Assembly: GCF_000422665.1 (NCBI RefSeq)
Contig: NZ_KE383898.1
Location: 370,959-434,958 of the forward strand
From: Ferrimonas senticii DSM 18821
Lineage (GTDB): Bacteria > Pseudomonadota > Gammaproteobacteria > Enterobacterales > Shewanellaceae
Direction of reading: 5' to 3'
DNA length: 64,000 nt
This document shows positions 17,339 to 27,400 of the stretch, in pieces. Under the pieces are notes generated by a model. The model was not told where the DNA came from and ran no database searches. It saw only the letters and a list, made by a program, of their open reading frames with translations. The position numbers and the translations under genes were made by a program. The number at the start of each line of letters is the position of its first letter. Position 1 is the first letter of the stretch.

Positions 17339-17570
17339 CGTTTGGTGTTCGGAATTTGGTCGAGGATAGCAGCTGTCAATCGAGGATTGCGATTGAAGGC
17401 ATAGTGGCTCTACGTCGAAATCGTATGACGAAGAGTGACAGCTGCTAGTCCGGCCCTGCAAGGCGCCCTTCAGTGAGCACTGAACAGCAAAATTTACCAA
17501 CCAAGATCAATTTGCTTTCAAAAGTAGCTGATAATGGGCGCAAAAATACATAGCAAAGGTCAACACGCCC
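17328..17570 (+). mobile_element. MITE-like element, copy 2 (243 bp), splitting a former gene pair
   Basis: Its length of 243 bp equals copy 1. The ends are GGGCGTATTGAC (one change from the consensus) and GTCAACACGCCC, flanked by TA (17326-17327 and 17571-17572). The left end overlaps the last codons of the GNAT gene, and the right end stops 6 bp before the catB-like ATG. Joining the flanks through a single TA recreates an ATGA overlap between the two genes. This supports TA as the target duplication and gives the pre-insertion state. Confidence 0.88.
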
Positions 17571-17576
17571 TAACAA

Positions 17577-18203
17577 ATGAACAACTATTTCGACAGCCCT
17601 TTTGCCGGTAAACCGCTGGCAGAGCAGGTAACCAACCCGAATATCATCGTTGGTAAACACAGCTATTACTCCGGTTACTACCATCAACACAGCTTTGACG
17701 ATTGCGCCCGTTATCTGATGCCGGATCGCGATGATGTCGATAAGTTGATCATCGGCAGTTACTGTTCCATCGGCTCTGGGGCGGTATTTATGATGGCCGG
17801 TAACCAAGGTCATCAACACCAGTGGGCCAGTACTTTTCCGTTCTTCTATCAACAGCATCCGGCGTTTGCTGGCGCCCAAGATGGGTTTGTTCGTGCTGGT
17901 AATACCGTGATTGGCAACGACGTTTGGATCGGCTCTGAGGCGATGATCATGAGCGGCGTCACCGTCGGTGATGGTGCCATCATCGCCAGTCGGGCGGTGG
18001 TTACCAAAGATGTGCCGCCTTACGCAATTGTCGGCAGCAATCCGGCCAAGCTGATCCGCTATCGGTTTGCTGAGGAACAGATCGCCAAACTGTTGGAAAT
18101 GCAGTGGTGGCATTGGTCGGATGCAGAGCTCTCGGCGGCGATGCCGTTGCTGTGCTCCGCCGATATTGATGGCCTCTATCACTTTTGGCTTAATCAACGC
18201 TAA
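17577..18203 (+). CDS. CatB-type xenobiotic (chloramphenicol-like) acetyltransferase
   Basis: This 208-residue hexapeptide-repeat acyltransferase is of the XAT/CatB family. It starts [18 protein letters not shown], has [20 protein letters not shown] with the family's catalytic-site histidine region, and [20 protein letters not shown]. The hexapeptide coils are in [20 protein letters not shown], followed by [20 protein letters not shown]. Members transfer acetyl groups from acetyl-CoA to chloramphenicol or streptogramin-like alcohols; the natural substrate here is not known. The N-terminus is complete, but no Shine-Dalgarno is visible between the mobile element and the ATG. Translation once coupled to the GNAT gene may now be weak. 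Confidence 0.85.
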   Translation: MNNYFDSPFAGKPLAEQVTNPNIIVGKHSYYSGYYHQHSFDDCARYLMPDRDDVDKLIIGSYCSIGSGAVFMMAGNQGHQHQWASTFPFFYQQHPAFAGAQDGFVRAGNTVIGNDVWIGSEAMIMSGVTVGDGAIIASRAVVTKDVPPYAIVGSNPAKLIRYRFAEEQIAKLLEMQWWHWSDAELSAAMPLLCSADIDGLYHFWLNQR

Positions 18204-18315
18204 GCGGTTGCGCAAACCCTAGCCGAATAGTTCAAAGTACTGGCTTATCGTCTGTTTTTTCGCTGGCCATCGGATATGCTGAGGTCAGCCTTTATTAAAA
18301 TTAGGATTTAAGTTC

Positions 18316-18849
18316 ATGACCATCGCCAAAATCGGCATTGTTACCGTTAGCGATCGCGCCAGTGCTGGCGTTTACGAAGATATCTCCGGCAAGGCGATCA
18401 TCGAGACTCTGAATGAATACCTGACTTCCGAGTGGGAGCCAGTGTACCAGGTGATCCCAGATGAGCAGGACGTGATTGAAGCGACCCTGATCAAGATGGC
18501 CGATGAACTGAACTGCTCACTGATCGTTACCACCGGCGGTACCGGCCCGGCTAAGCGCGACGTCACCCCAGAAGCTACCGAAGCCGTATGCGACCGGATG
18601 ATGCCGGGCTTTGGTGAACTGATGCGCGCTGAGTCGTTGAAGTTCGTGCCAACTGCGATTTTGTCCCGCCAAACTGCCGGTCTGCGCGGTGATAGCCTGA
18701 TCGTCAACCTGCCGGGCAAGCCAAAGTCGATTCGTGAATGTCTGGATGCGGTGTTCCCTGCAATTCCTTACTGCATCGACTTGATGGAAGGGCCATTCCT
18801 AGAGTGCAACGAGGACGTCATCAAGCCGTTCCGCCCGAAAGCGAAATAA
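18316..18849 (+). CDS. mogA: Molybdopterin adenylyltransferase
   Basis: This 177-residue MoeA/MogA-fold protein starts AKIGIVTVSDRASAGVYED. It has the molybdopterin-binding motif TTGGTGPAKRDVTPEAT near residues 74-90 and SLIVNLPGKPKSIRECLD. It adenylates molybdopterin before molybdenum insertion in molybdenum cofactor synthesis. AGGA is 11 bases upstream of the ATG. It is monocistronic with a strong terminator. E. coli MogA is 195 residues, so this form is slightly shorter at the C-terminus. Confidence 0.93.
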   Translation: MTIAKIGIVTVSDRASAGVYEDISGKAIIETLNEYLTSEWEPVYQVIPDEQDVIEATLIKMADELNCSLIVTTGGTGPAKRDVTPEATEAVCDRMMPGFGELMRAESLKFVPTAILSRQTAGLRGDSLIVNLPGKPKSIRECLDAVFPAIPYCIDLMEGPFLECNEDVIKPFRPKAK

Positions 18850-18866
18850 ATCGTCGTAGTACCAAC

Positions 18867-18896
18867 AAACGCCCACTGCAATCAGTGGGCGTTTTT
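18867..18896 (+). terminator. Rho-independent terminator of mogA
   Basis: AAACGCCCACTG/CAGTGGGCGTTT forms a 12-bp perfect stem around CAAT, followed by T residues. Confidence 0.88.
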
Positions 18897-19000
18897 GCAG
18901 CGGTCGTTTGCGCAACCGACAAATTACTGATCGTCGTCGCAGCGCTGCCGTCGATGGAGCTCTATGTTGTTAAGACAACACAACCAAGAAGGTACCTACC

Positions 19001-20713
19001 ATGGAATCGATGCTGCTGCGCTGGCTTCAACAAGATCCTGATCCAGCCACTCGCGCCGAGCTGCAGGCGCTGATTGATAACGCCGACAGCGCTGAACTGC
19101 AGCGCCGTTTTAGCCAGCGATTGGCGTTTGGTACTGCCGGTTTACGAGGCGTCGTCGGCGCAGGCCCAAATCGGATGAATCGGCTGGTGATCCAACAAAC
19201 CGCCAGTGGCTTAGGCCAATACCTATTAAGCCAATTTGCCGATGCCAAACGTCGCGGGGTGGTGATTGGCTATGATGGTCGGCCGGATTCAAAAACCTTT
19301 GCCGAGGACAGCGCTCGCGCCTTGATGGCACTGGGGATTAAGGTGCAATTAACCGATACCGTGGCGCCAACGCCGCTGGTGGCTTTTGGGGTGTTGCAGC
19401 TTAATGCGGTCGCTGGGATTGTGGTCACCGCCAGTCACAATCCGCCGGAATATAATGGTTTTAAGGTCTATTGGGAGAATGGCGCGCAGATCATCCCGCC
19501 CCACGATGCTGGCATCGCCGCCGCCATTGAGGTTGCCGCTGGCGCGGAACTGCCGCTGTTAGCGTTGGAGCAAGGCCAGCAGCAGGGGCTGCTGCATTAT
19601 CTGGGCGGGTCGTTTTATCAAGAATATCAGCACCGTTTGTTGGCCAGTTCGCTGTTGGCGAGCGACGCCGAACCGCAGCCGCTGGTTATCGCTTACAGCG
19701 CCATGCATGGAGTCGGTGCTCGGAGCGTTGAAGCGGTGATGGCTCAAGCCGGTTTCCAGCAACTGCACAGCGTTGCCGCCCAGCGTGAGCCAGACGGCCA
19801 GTTCCCCACCGTTAAATTCCCCAACCCAGAAGAGCCGGGAGCGATGGATTTGGTGATCGCCGAGGCGCAGAAGGTCGGGGCACTGCTGGCCTGTGCCAAT
19901 GATCCCGATGCCGACCGGTTTGCGGTGGCGGTGCGCACCGAGCAAGGCGACTATCGCATGCTCAGTGGCGATCAAGTCGGGGCGCTGCTAGGGGATTATC
20001 TGCTTGGGCGCAGTCAGGCTCAGTCGGCGTTGGTTGGTAACACCATCGTATCGTCGTCACTGCTGGGTAAAATTGCCGCTGGCTATGGGGCCAAGCATTA
20101 TCAAACCCTGACTGGCTTTAAGTGGCTCAGTAACGTTGGTCAATCCCTTGAAAATGACCAGCAGCGTTTCCTGTTCGCCTACGAAGAGGCGTTGGGGTAT
20201 ACCGTTGGCTCCACGGTGTGGGACAAAGATGGCATTTCGGCGATGTTGGCGTTTTGCCAAATGACCGCTCAATTGCAGGCTCAAGGACTGACTCTGTGGG
20301 ATAAATTGGCCAGCCTCTATCGCCAGCATGGTTTGCACCTTAATCAACAGCGCAGCTTCGCCTTGGATGCTAATGCCGCCCCAATTGGTGATAAGTTACG
20401 GCAACAGCCATTAACTGAAATCGCTGCGGCCAAGGTGGTGCGTCATGATGATCTTAAAGCGCAGCAAACCACCTTTGCTGATGGCCGAACCGAGGCGATA
20501 GCGCTGCCCGCCAGCGATGTGTTGATTTATCACCTAGATAATGGCGCTCGGGTCGTTGTTCGGCCATCCGGCACCGAACCGAAATTGAAGTGCTATCTGG
20601 AAGTGGTGGTTGAGTTGGCGCATGAGGAAACGCTGGCGCGAGCCGAGCAGCGCGGTGAAACCATCATGGCGGAGATCGCCGCGGCGATGGCCAAGCTTAT
20701 TGCAGAGAGTTGA
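19001..20713 (+). CDS. Alpha-D-phosphohexomutase (phosphoglucomutase/phosphomannomutase, PgcA-like)
   Basis: This 570-residue phosphosugar mutase has its active serine (Ser145) in VVTASHNPPEYNGFKVYW. The magnesium loop is ANDPDADRFAV, the sugar-specificity loop is FAYEEALGYTVG, and the phosphate-binding loop near the C-terminus is VRPSGTEPKLKCYLEV. The length and the N-terminal LAFGTAGLRGVVGAGPNRMN match the PgcA/PGM2 group rather than E. coli Pgm or ManB. It interconverts hexose 1- and 6-phosphates. AAGAAGG precedes the ATG. Monocistronic, with its own terminator. Confidence 0.9.
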   Translation: MESMLLRWLQQDPDPATRAELQALIDNADSAELQRRFSQRLAFGTAGLRGVVGAGPNRMNRLVIQQTASGLGQYLLSQFADAKRRGVVIGYDGRPDSKTFAEDSARALMALGIKVQLTDTVAPTPLVAFGVLQLNAVAGIVVTASHNPPEYNGFKVYWENGAQIIPPHDAGIAAAIEVAAGAELPLLALEQGQQQGLLHYLGGSFYQEYQHRLLASSLLASDAEPQPLVIAYSAMHGVGARSVEAVMAQAGFQQLHSVAAQREPDGQFPTVKFPNPEEPGAMDLVIAEAQKVGALLACANDPDADRFAVAVRTEQGDYRMLSGDQVGALLGDYLLGRSQAQSALVGNTIVSSSLLGKIAAGYGAKHYQTLTGFKWLSNVGQSLENDQQRFLFAYEEALGYTVGSTVWDKDGISAMLAFCQMTAQLQAQGLTLWDKLASLYRQHGLHLNQQRSFALDANAAPIGDKLRQQPLTEIAAAKVVRHDDLKAQQTTFADGRTEAIALPASDVLIYHLDNGARVVVRPSGTEPKLKCYLEVVVELAHEETLARAEQRGETIMAEIAAAMAKLIAES

Positions 20714-20754
20714 TTGCCGCGGGCTGATAGCTTGTTGGGGGGATCGTATTGATT

Positions 20755-20783
20755 GACGGCAGCCATTGGCTGCCGTCTTTTTT
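20755..20783 (+). terminator. Rho-independent terminator of the phosphohexomutase gene
   Basis: GACGGCAGCC/GGCTGCCGTC is a 10-bp perfect stem with an ATT loop and six or more T. It also lies at the 3' end of the convergent LprI-like gene. Confidence 0.9.
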
Positions 20784-20790
20784 AGGGATG

Positions 20791-21345
20791 TTACAGCCGT
20801 TGGCAGTAGACGTCCGGTTGATTAAAGCGCTGATATAAGGCTTCGCCCTTGGCGGTCCACAACAGCCAGTTTTGTCCTTGGTAACGGGCACCGGAGGCGC
20901 TGGGACGAATAAACCCCAATTTAGTGATGCCATTGGTTTTCAGTGCCACCAGCGGCAGAACGGTATCGTTGTAAAACTGCGCTATTAATTGCTCATTGGC
21001 GCATTGATAGGTTTGGACTAAATCGGCCTTGGCCGCGCCGGTGGCCACCTGCAATTCGCTGATCCGCGATTGATAGCTGTATTGCACGCAGCTGCTGATG
21101 TCGTCTGCTTTCCAGCAGTCATCACGACCTTTAAGCCAGCCCCGTTGATAAGGTTTGATGGTATCGCCTTGTTGGCGCAGCGCTTGTCGATACAGTTGGT
21201 TTAGCCGCACATCCAGTTGTTGCAGATCTGGCGTTTGACAGATCAGCTGCTCAACTTGACTGCTGGCTTTGGCGCAATCAAACGCCGGTGCCGCCAAAGC
21301 CGGTGTTACGGCCGTCATCAACAGCATTGAGAGAAACAAACGCAT
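20791..21345 (-). CDS. Secreted LprI (DUF1311)-like protein with MliC-like C-terminal domain
   Basis: This 184-residue protein has a Sec signal peptide (MRLFLSMLLMTAVTPALAAPA). The LprI/DUF1311 motif follows: FDCAKASSQVEQLICQTPDLQQLD and the continuing LNQLYRQAL (with GWLKGRDDCW). The C-terminal 75 residues (QTYQCANEQLIAQFY through LLWTAKGEALYQRF) look like an MliC membrane-bound lysozyme inhibitor fold. Both domain types are linked to lysozyme inhibition, so the protein probably acts in the periplasm against host or competitor lysozymes. No lipobox is seen, so it is likely soluble. The ATG at 21345 is preceded by AGG; a TTG two codons earlier is possible. Confidence 0.75.
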   Translation of the reverse strand: MRLFLSMLLMTAVTPALAAPAFDCAKASSQVEQLICQTPDLQQLDVRLNQLYRQALRQQGDTIKPYQRGWLKGRDDCWKADDISSCVQYSYQSRISELQVATGAAKADLVQTYQCANEQLIAQFYNDTVLPLVALKTNGITKLGFIRPSASGARYQGQNWLLWTAKGEALYQRFNQPDVYCQRL

Positions 21346-21483
21346 CAGCAAACCTCGATAAAAACCAACAAGTTTTTATTGTAAGTCAGGCAATTCGATT
21401 TGGGGAATGATCCCTGTGCTGATACGACCAACTGCCGCTAAGATAGGGGGCGAATACAACGACAACAACAAGCAAAGGAACCT

Positions 21484-22401
21484 ATGAACCATTACTATTC
21501 AATCGGTCAGCCCGGTCAACCGTGGGGTGAGAGTGAGCGTCAAGCGTGGTTGGCACAATGCCAAATTAAACGTAGCTACCAGCAGTTAGTCGTGCCGCGC
21601 ATTGAGGCATTGGCCGAGCGTTTTGAGCTAAGCCAATACGGTGCGCTCTCTTATGACCCACAACGCTACCCGTTGTACGCCATCAAGAGTCGAGATTGGC
21701 ACAGCGATAAGCCAAAGGTACTGATCACCGGTGGTGTGCACGGCTATGAAACCAGTGGTGTGATGGGTGCGCTGAGCTTTTTAGAACAGCAAGGCGAACG
21801 TTACGCCGAGCAGTTTGATCTGCTGGTGCTGCCGTGCATTAGCCCATGGGGTTTTGAAACCATCAATCGTTGGAATCCCAACTGCGTTGATCCTAACCGC
21901 TCTTTCAAAGTGGACAGCGCCAGCGAAGAAGCGGCGGCGGTGGTTAAGTTGCTGGCCGAGCTGAACGTCAGTTTCTTAGCTCATTTTGATCTGCACGAAA
22001 CCACCGACAGCGACAAAACTGAGTTCCGTCCAGCGCTGGCGGCGCGCGATGGCGGTGAGTTCCATATTGAACAGGAAGCGATCCCTGACGGTTTCTACAA
22101 CGTCGATGATTCCGAGCGGGCGACGCCAGCGTTCCAAAAAGCGATCATTGATGCAGTACGGCAAGTGACCCACATCGCCCCTGCCGATGGCAACGGCCAG
22201 ATCATCGGTGCTGATGTGGTTCAGGAAGGAGTGATTGAATACCCGAAGCGGTCGCTGTTTCTCTGTGGTGGCCTAACCGATGCGCCATTTGTTACCACCA
22301 CCGAGGTGTACCCGGATAGCCCGAAAGCGACGCCAGAGCAGTGCAATGCCGCTCAAGTTGCGGCCGTATGCGGTGGTTTAGATTATCTGTTGCAACGCTA
22401 A
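21484..22401 (+). CDS. M14-family zinc metallocarboxypeptidase-like protein
   Basis: This 305-residue protein shows the M14 zinc motif HGYE in ITGGVHGYETSG (near residue 86). The third ligand is in LAHFDLHETTD (near 170), and a candidate catalytic glutamate is in VTTTEVYPDS near 280. CVDPNRSF fits the family substrate-binding NPNR region. There is no signal peptide, so it is cytoplasmic. Family members cleave C-terminal residues or deacylate N-acyl amino acids; the substrate is unknown. AAAGGAA precedes the ATG. It converges with the GGDEF gene, with 6 bp between the stops. Confidence 0.82.
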   Translation: MNHYYSIGQPGQPWGESERQAWLAQCQIKRSYQQLVVPRIEALAERFELSQYGALSYDPQRYPLYAIKSRDWHSDKPKVLITGGVHGYETSGVMGALSFLEQQGERYAEQFDLLVLPCISPWGFETINRWNPNCVDPNRSFKVDSASEEAAAVVKLLAELNVSFLAHFDLHETTDSDKTEFRPALAARDGGEFHIEQEAIPDGFYNVDDSERATPAFQKAIIDAVRQVTHIAPADGNGQIIGADVVQEGVIEYPKRSLFLCGGLTDAPFVTTTEVYPDSPKATPEQCNAAQVAAVCGGLDYLLQR

Positions 22402-22407
22402 GTCGTA

Positions 22408-23745
22408 TTACTGGTCGCGATCGATAACACAGCGATTGCGACCTTGTTGCTTGGCTCGATAGAGCGCCAGATCGGCTCGATGTAGCTCATCTTCAAAGTC
22501 GTTAGTTGGCTGGCATTGGCGAATGCCGGCACTAAAGGTGATGATCAGCGTCGGTAGGCTTTCCAGTAACCGATGGTCGGCCAACTGGTGTAGCAATCGC
22601 TGCAAAATGTCGTGGGCTGCTTCAGCATCGACATTATCCATCAACAGCAGAAACTCCTCGCCGCCCCAACGCAGCAGCCGGTCTTGCTGACGTAGGCGTT
22701 GACTTAAAAAGTGAGCGAACTTCTGCAATACCTGATCGCCGATGGCATGGCCATGATGGTCGTTGATCGACTTAAAGTGGTCGATGTCGATCATTACCAG
22801 CGTGCCGCGATAGTGTGGCTGTTTTGCGAGCACGCAATCGGTTAGCCAGCGGCGATTATGCAATCCGGTAAGAAAGTCTTGATAGGCGCCATTTTTTAGT
22901 GCGGCAACATCGGCTGATGCTCTTTGTTGGCGGCGCTGTTTGCCAACAATTAACATCAGCCACACCGCCACGGCCAAAGTAAAACCAATGGCTCGTTGGC
23001 GGTTTAATGGCGTTTTCGGGGTAGCAAACACCACCGTCCATTTGCTGTCGAATACCGCCAGCGGTAGCGTGATGTTGCTGTCATCGACAACCCCTTGTTG
23101 ATAGACCTGATACTGCTGCGCAATATCTGGGTGGTCGCCATAGATGGCAAAATTGCCGCGATAGCGACTAGCCAGTTGCGGCGCTACCTCATCGATAAAA
23201 CTGTCGAGAGAAATAACGGCACTGGAAAGCCCCCAACAGTGGCCGTCAAGATCGAAGATTGGTCGGCGGATAATAAACGCTAGCTGGCCACTCTGAATCA
23301 GTTTGACTGGCCCAACAATAATAATTTTGCTGCGATTTAAAGCACGAGTGACGCCAATTTTGCGCTTATCATCGGCCAAGATGTCGTGACCAATAGCACC
23401 TTCGTTGCCAGCCAAAGGAGCGATAAATTGCACCACGCCGTTAGGCGCCAAAGCGATCGAGTCGATGGCTGGGTAGTTGCGCAGCAGTCGAGCGGCATAG
23501 CTGTCCATGCTTTGCCAATTAAAATCGTTCAGCTTTAGATAGTTACCAAAGGTCTCTGTGCCGAGCACCACGGTATTGAAGCGGTCATCAACGATGGTTT
23601 GAAAATCGTTGGTGATGCTGCGGTAGTGCTGTTGGTTGAGGCGCTGTTGAATGCTGTTGTGTTTAGTTATCACTAACTCAGCAACCAGCAATAGGCCGCC
23701 AAGCAGGCACAAGGCAATAATGTTAGAACGAAGCGTCAATGGCAT
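22408..23745 (-). CDS. Membrane-anchored diguanylate cyclase with periplasmic sensor domain
   Basis: This 445-residue protein has a first membrane helix (about 9-25), a periplasmic dCache/CHASE-like sensor (about 26-245) and a second helix (about 250-270). A GGDEF domain follows with the active loop GGEEF. An RxxD inhibitory site (RQQD) lies five residues before it. It should make cyclic di-GMP in response to an extracellular signal and be subject to product inhibition. The ATG at 23745 is taken as the start; a TTG five codons earlier is possible and neither has a clear ribosome binding site. The 244 bp upstream up to 24004 hold no recognised gene. Confidence 0.85.
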   Translation of the reverse strand: MPLTLRSNIIALCLLGGLLLVAELVITKHNSIQQRLNQQHYRSITNDFQTIVDDRFNTVVLGTETFGNYLKLNDFNWQSMDSYAARLLRNYPAIDSIALAPNGVVQFIAPLAGNEGAIGHDILADDKRKIGVTRALNRSKIIIVGPVKLIQSGQLAFIIRRPIFDLDGHCWGLSSAVISLDSFIDEVAPQLASRYRGNFAIYGDHPDIAQQYQVYQQGVVDDSNITLPLAVFDSKWTVVFATPKTPLNRQRAIGFTLAVAVWLMLIVGKQRRQQRASADVAALKNGAYQDFLTGLHNRRWLTDCVLAKQPHYRGTLVMIDIDHFKSINDHHGHAIGDQVLQKFAHFLSQRLRQQDRLLRWGGEEFLLLMDNVDAEAAHDILQRLLHQLADHRLLESLPTLIITFSAGIRQCQPTNDFEDELHRADLALYRAKQQGRNRCVIDRDQ

Positions 23746-24004
23746 TGGATTGCAGAGCAATGAAGATAAAACCAGCCGTAATCACTGCCGCAAGGTGATG
23801 ACGAAGGCTGAGGATGTGGCTGGATTTACAATGGTGCGATAGTTAAGCCTAATGATATCACGAAATGGATACTGCAAATTGCAGTAGTCTGTCGCGACTT
23901 AAGCTTATCGGCGGTAGGGTTTCGGGTTGTAAGGTGCTGATCTTCAACCGGCAAAGATCAGCACGCTTGCATGGCTGCGGGTATTAGCCATGGTTTTGTT
24001 GAGC

Positions 24005-24391
24005 TTAGTGGTAATCCGGCCACAGCTCTTTTTGGGTACCGCTAATGAGTTCACCTAGGTGCTCTGGGGCTGGGGTGCCGCCAAGCAGTGCATCGGTGGC
24101 CAGCATCTGGATCAGGATAATCAGGCCACTGATCAGCAGCGCTTTCCAGTAAGGGCAATCCACCATCAAACTGATGGCAAAGGCACCGGCAAACACACTG
24201 GCAAGCCAAGCCAGTTGGGTCTCTTCGATAAACCGAAAGGCCATATCCTGCAGCGCCAGCACCGCCGCCAGCGCAATGACCGCACCGATGACACTGGGGT
24301 TGCCGGTGCGCAGTACCCGAGCACCGACATAGATTGGAGCCAAGCCGATAATCAATGAGGCGGCCAAAAAAATCATCAGTTGCAGCAACAT
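24005..24391 (-). CDS. Small four-helix membrane protein of unknown function
   Basis: This 128-residue protein has four hydrophobic segments at about 3-23, 31-51, 58-76 and 82-103, followed by a hydrophilic tail. No family is recognised. AGGGA lies 12 bases before the ATG. It is 68 bp downstream of the second RND permease on the same strand with no obvious terminator between, so it may be part of that transcript. Confidence 0.6.
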   Translation of the reverse strand: MLLQLMIFLAASLIIGLAPIYVGARVLRTGNPSVIGAVIALAAVLALQDMAFRFIEETQLAWLASVFAGAFAISLMVDCPYWKALLISGLIILIQMLATDALLGGTPAPEHLGELISGTQKELWPDYH

Positions 24392-24459
24392 CGCTAAGTC
24401 CCTAAAGCTGAAGTTGAAGTGGCCTATTTACCCACAAATTTTCCTTTTTTGCCAGCGGC

Positions 24460-27400
24460 TTAGCGTAACCAGACCGGCACCTTAGCCCGTTGCCAATACC
24501 ACACCCGAGTTAGCCCTAGCAGACTGCGTTGGCGCAGGCGGCTTAGGATCAGATAAAGGTAAGGTACCAGCAGTAAACTGGTGATGGTTGAAAAGCCAAG
24601 GCCACCGATGATCGCCACTGCCATTGGCGTGTAGCTGGGGCCACCACCGGCGATGCGAGTATCCCCCAGTGCCAATGGCAGCAACCCTAAGATGGTGGTG
24701 GTGACGGTCATTAGTACCGGCCGTAAGCGGCTGCTGGCGGCATCGACGATCGCTTGCGGCAGCTCGACCAGTGGCGGTTGCCGTTGATTGATTTGATCGA
24801 CCAAGACAATGCCGTTATTGACCACCACTCCCATCAACACCAGGATGCCGATCATCGCCATCACGCTGATGCTGTGGCCGGTAAACAGGAAGGTCCAAAA
24901 GACTCCGGTGACCGCAAACAAGATGGAGCTGATCACCGCCGTTGGTAGCAGCAGCGATTCAAACAATGCTGCCATCACGATGTAGATCATCACCACCGCC
25001 AACAGCATGTTGGTGACCATCAACGCTTGGCTTTGATCTTGATAATCAAAGCCACCGGCAAAGCTGTAGCTGTAACCCGGGGGCCAGTTAATGGCATCGA
25101 AGGCTTGGGTAATGTCGTTGCGCAGTTCATTAAAATCTCGGTCATCGACGTTGCCACCAATGGCCACCGAGGTTTGGCGATTAAAATGACGGATCTCCTC
25201 CAGCCTTGGCTGCTGATGGATGCTGGCCACTTGCGCGAGGGTGATCACCTTGCCATCGACCTTAGCCAGCGGCAGTTGGCTTAAACGCTGTAGCGATTGT
25301 TGCCACGATTTGGGCCACTGCAAGCGAATCGCCATCTCGCCACTGGCATCGTGACGAAAGGAGCGCAGCCGCTCGCCCCGCAACGCGGTAGCGACCGTGG
25401 CGGCAGATTGCTGCAACGACAATCCCAGCTGTGCCAACCGTTGCCGATTAAAGCGCACGATCAGCTCTTGCTGGCCGCCGGCCAGTTCGCTGCGAACGTC
25501 ACTTAAGCCCTCAATCTGTTCCAGCAATGGCATCACTTGTTGAGCCAAGGCCAACAGCTGTTCGGTGGAGCGACCGCGCAGATGCAAGCGCATGCCTTTA
25601 TCGTCACCGCCATTCCAGCCAAATTGCGGCGTGGCGAAGGCGTATTTGGGGAAACCATCGGCAATCAACTGCTTTAGTTCCGGCAATGGCATTGGCAACT
25701 CATCCTTCATCAGTAGGGTGGTTTGCAGATCGTCGTTGGCGTAGTAGCTGTAGATGCTGTTAAAGCCAAACTGCTGCTGGTTGTCATACAGGTATTGCTC
25801 CATCTGCTCCAGCATCGCCTTGGTGTATTCCAATGAATGACGGCCATCGAGTTGATAGTTGATGAACAGTCGCTCCTGACTGCCTTGATCGTCGTCGCCG
25901 CCGGTTACCTGCGATAGTGGGATGGCGGTCGAGGCGAGGATCAGCAAGGCAAACAGGCCACTGAGTTTCGGGTGCGCCAAGATCCAGCTCAGCAGGCGGC
26001 GGTAACGGGGGCTTTCAAACCGCTGAGCCTGTTGACCTAAGTGACCAAAGCGGTATAGCAGCAGCGGCAGTAGGGTACGGGAGATAACCAAACTGGCCAG
26101 CAGTGAGATGCAGATGGCGATAGCGACATGTTCAAGGAATACCGTCAGTTCGACCTTAACCCCAAAAATATTGGGCATAAACACGATGGCGGTGGTTAAG
26201 GTGCCGGCCAGCACCGCCAAACCGACGCCATCAACGCCCTGGATCACTGCTTGTTGGCGCGGTTCTGGTGGCTGTTGCAGGACACTTTCGCTGACCACTA
26301 CGGCGTTATCAATCAGCATCCCAACCGCCAGCAGTAGCCCCATCATCGATAGGATATTGAGGCTGTAGCCAAGCAGGTACATCAGTCCCAAGGTGATGGC
26401 GATCGACAGCGGTACCGACACCACGATGATGGCGGTAGTCAGGGGATTGCGGATAAACAGCAGCAGCACCGCAAATGACAACAGCGCACCGATGCCCCCG
26501 GCTTGGGCTAGCTCATTGAGCGAGTTGCGCACGCTTTGGGCTTGGTCGTCCATCACAAACAGTTCGATGCCATCAAACTGGGCGCTGGCACGGACTTTAT
26601 CGATGACCGGCAGCACCCGATCGGCAACTTCAACCAGATTAGCGCCGGACTCTTTAAACAGATCCAAGCCGACCGCGTAGCTGCGATCCAGATGGCGACC
26701 TTCCAGCTGTTCGGGCTGGGCGTAGCGTACCGTGGCGATATCCCCAAGCCGCAGATTGGGGGCCAACACCAGCTGTTGGATCTGCGCTAAGTCGCGGTAT
26801 TCATTTTGCTGCGACACCTGCCATAGGGCGTTATCGGTGCGCAGATCTCCGGCACTGCGGCTGAAGTTTTGCCGCTGCAGCAGATTAGTAAGCCAGCCTT
26901 GGTCGATGCCGCGGGCGCTGAGCTGCTGCGGATCCAGTTCAATTTGGATCTGCATCGGTTCGACCCCATAAAGGGTAACCCGCGAGATCCCCTCTAACCG
27001 TTCCAATGGCCGTTTTAGCTGTTTATCGAGCAAGTCAAAGGCGGCGGAGAGATCTCGAGCCGACGACAGTCGCAGGGTCATGATCGGCATATCCGAGCTG
27101 GAAAACTGCCAGATCAGCACCCGTTCAACGTCCGCCGGTAACAGATGCCGCACTGAATCAACCCGCTCTCGCACTTCGACCACTTTATTGCCGATCGCTT
27201 CCTCCCACGCAAAGTCCATGCGGATCCACGATTCCTCTTGATTAGAACCGGAACGCATGGTTTTGACCCCACTTAAGGTCGCCAGCGCTTCTTCCAATAC
27301 CGAGGTGATCTCCCGTTCGACCTCCCGTGGTGAACCACCTTGATAGGGCACCTGCACGGTGATCTGCGGGATCTCGAAACCGGGGAACATCTCCAGCGGC

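Noticed and set aside
18738..19073. 111-codon plus-strand frame spanning the mogA 3' end and the phosphohexomutase start
   Set aside because: It crosses a strong terminator and overlaps two well-supported genes in other frames.
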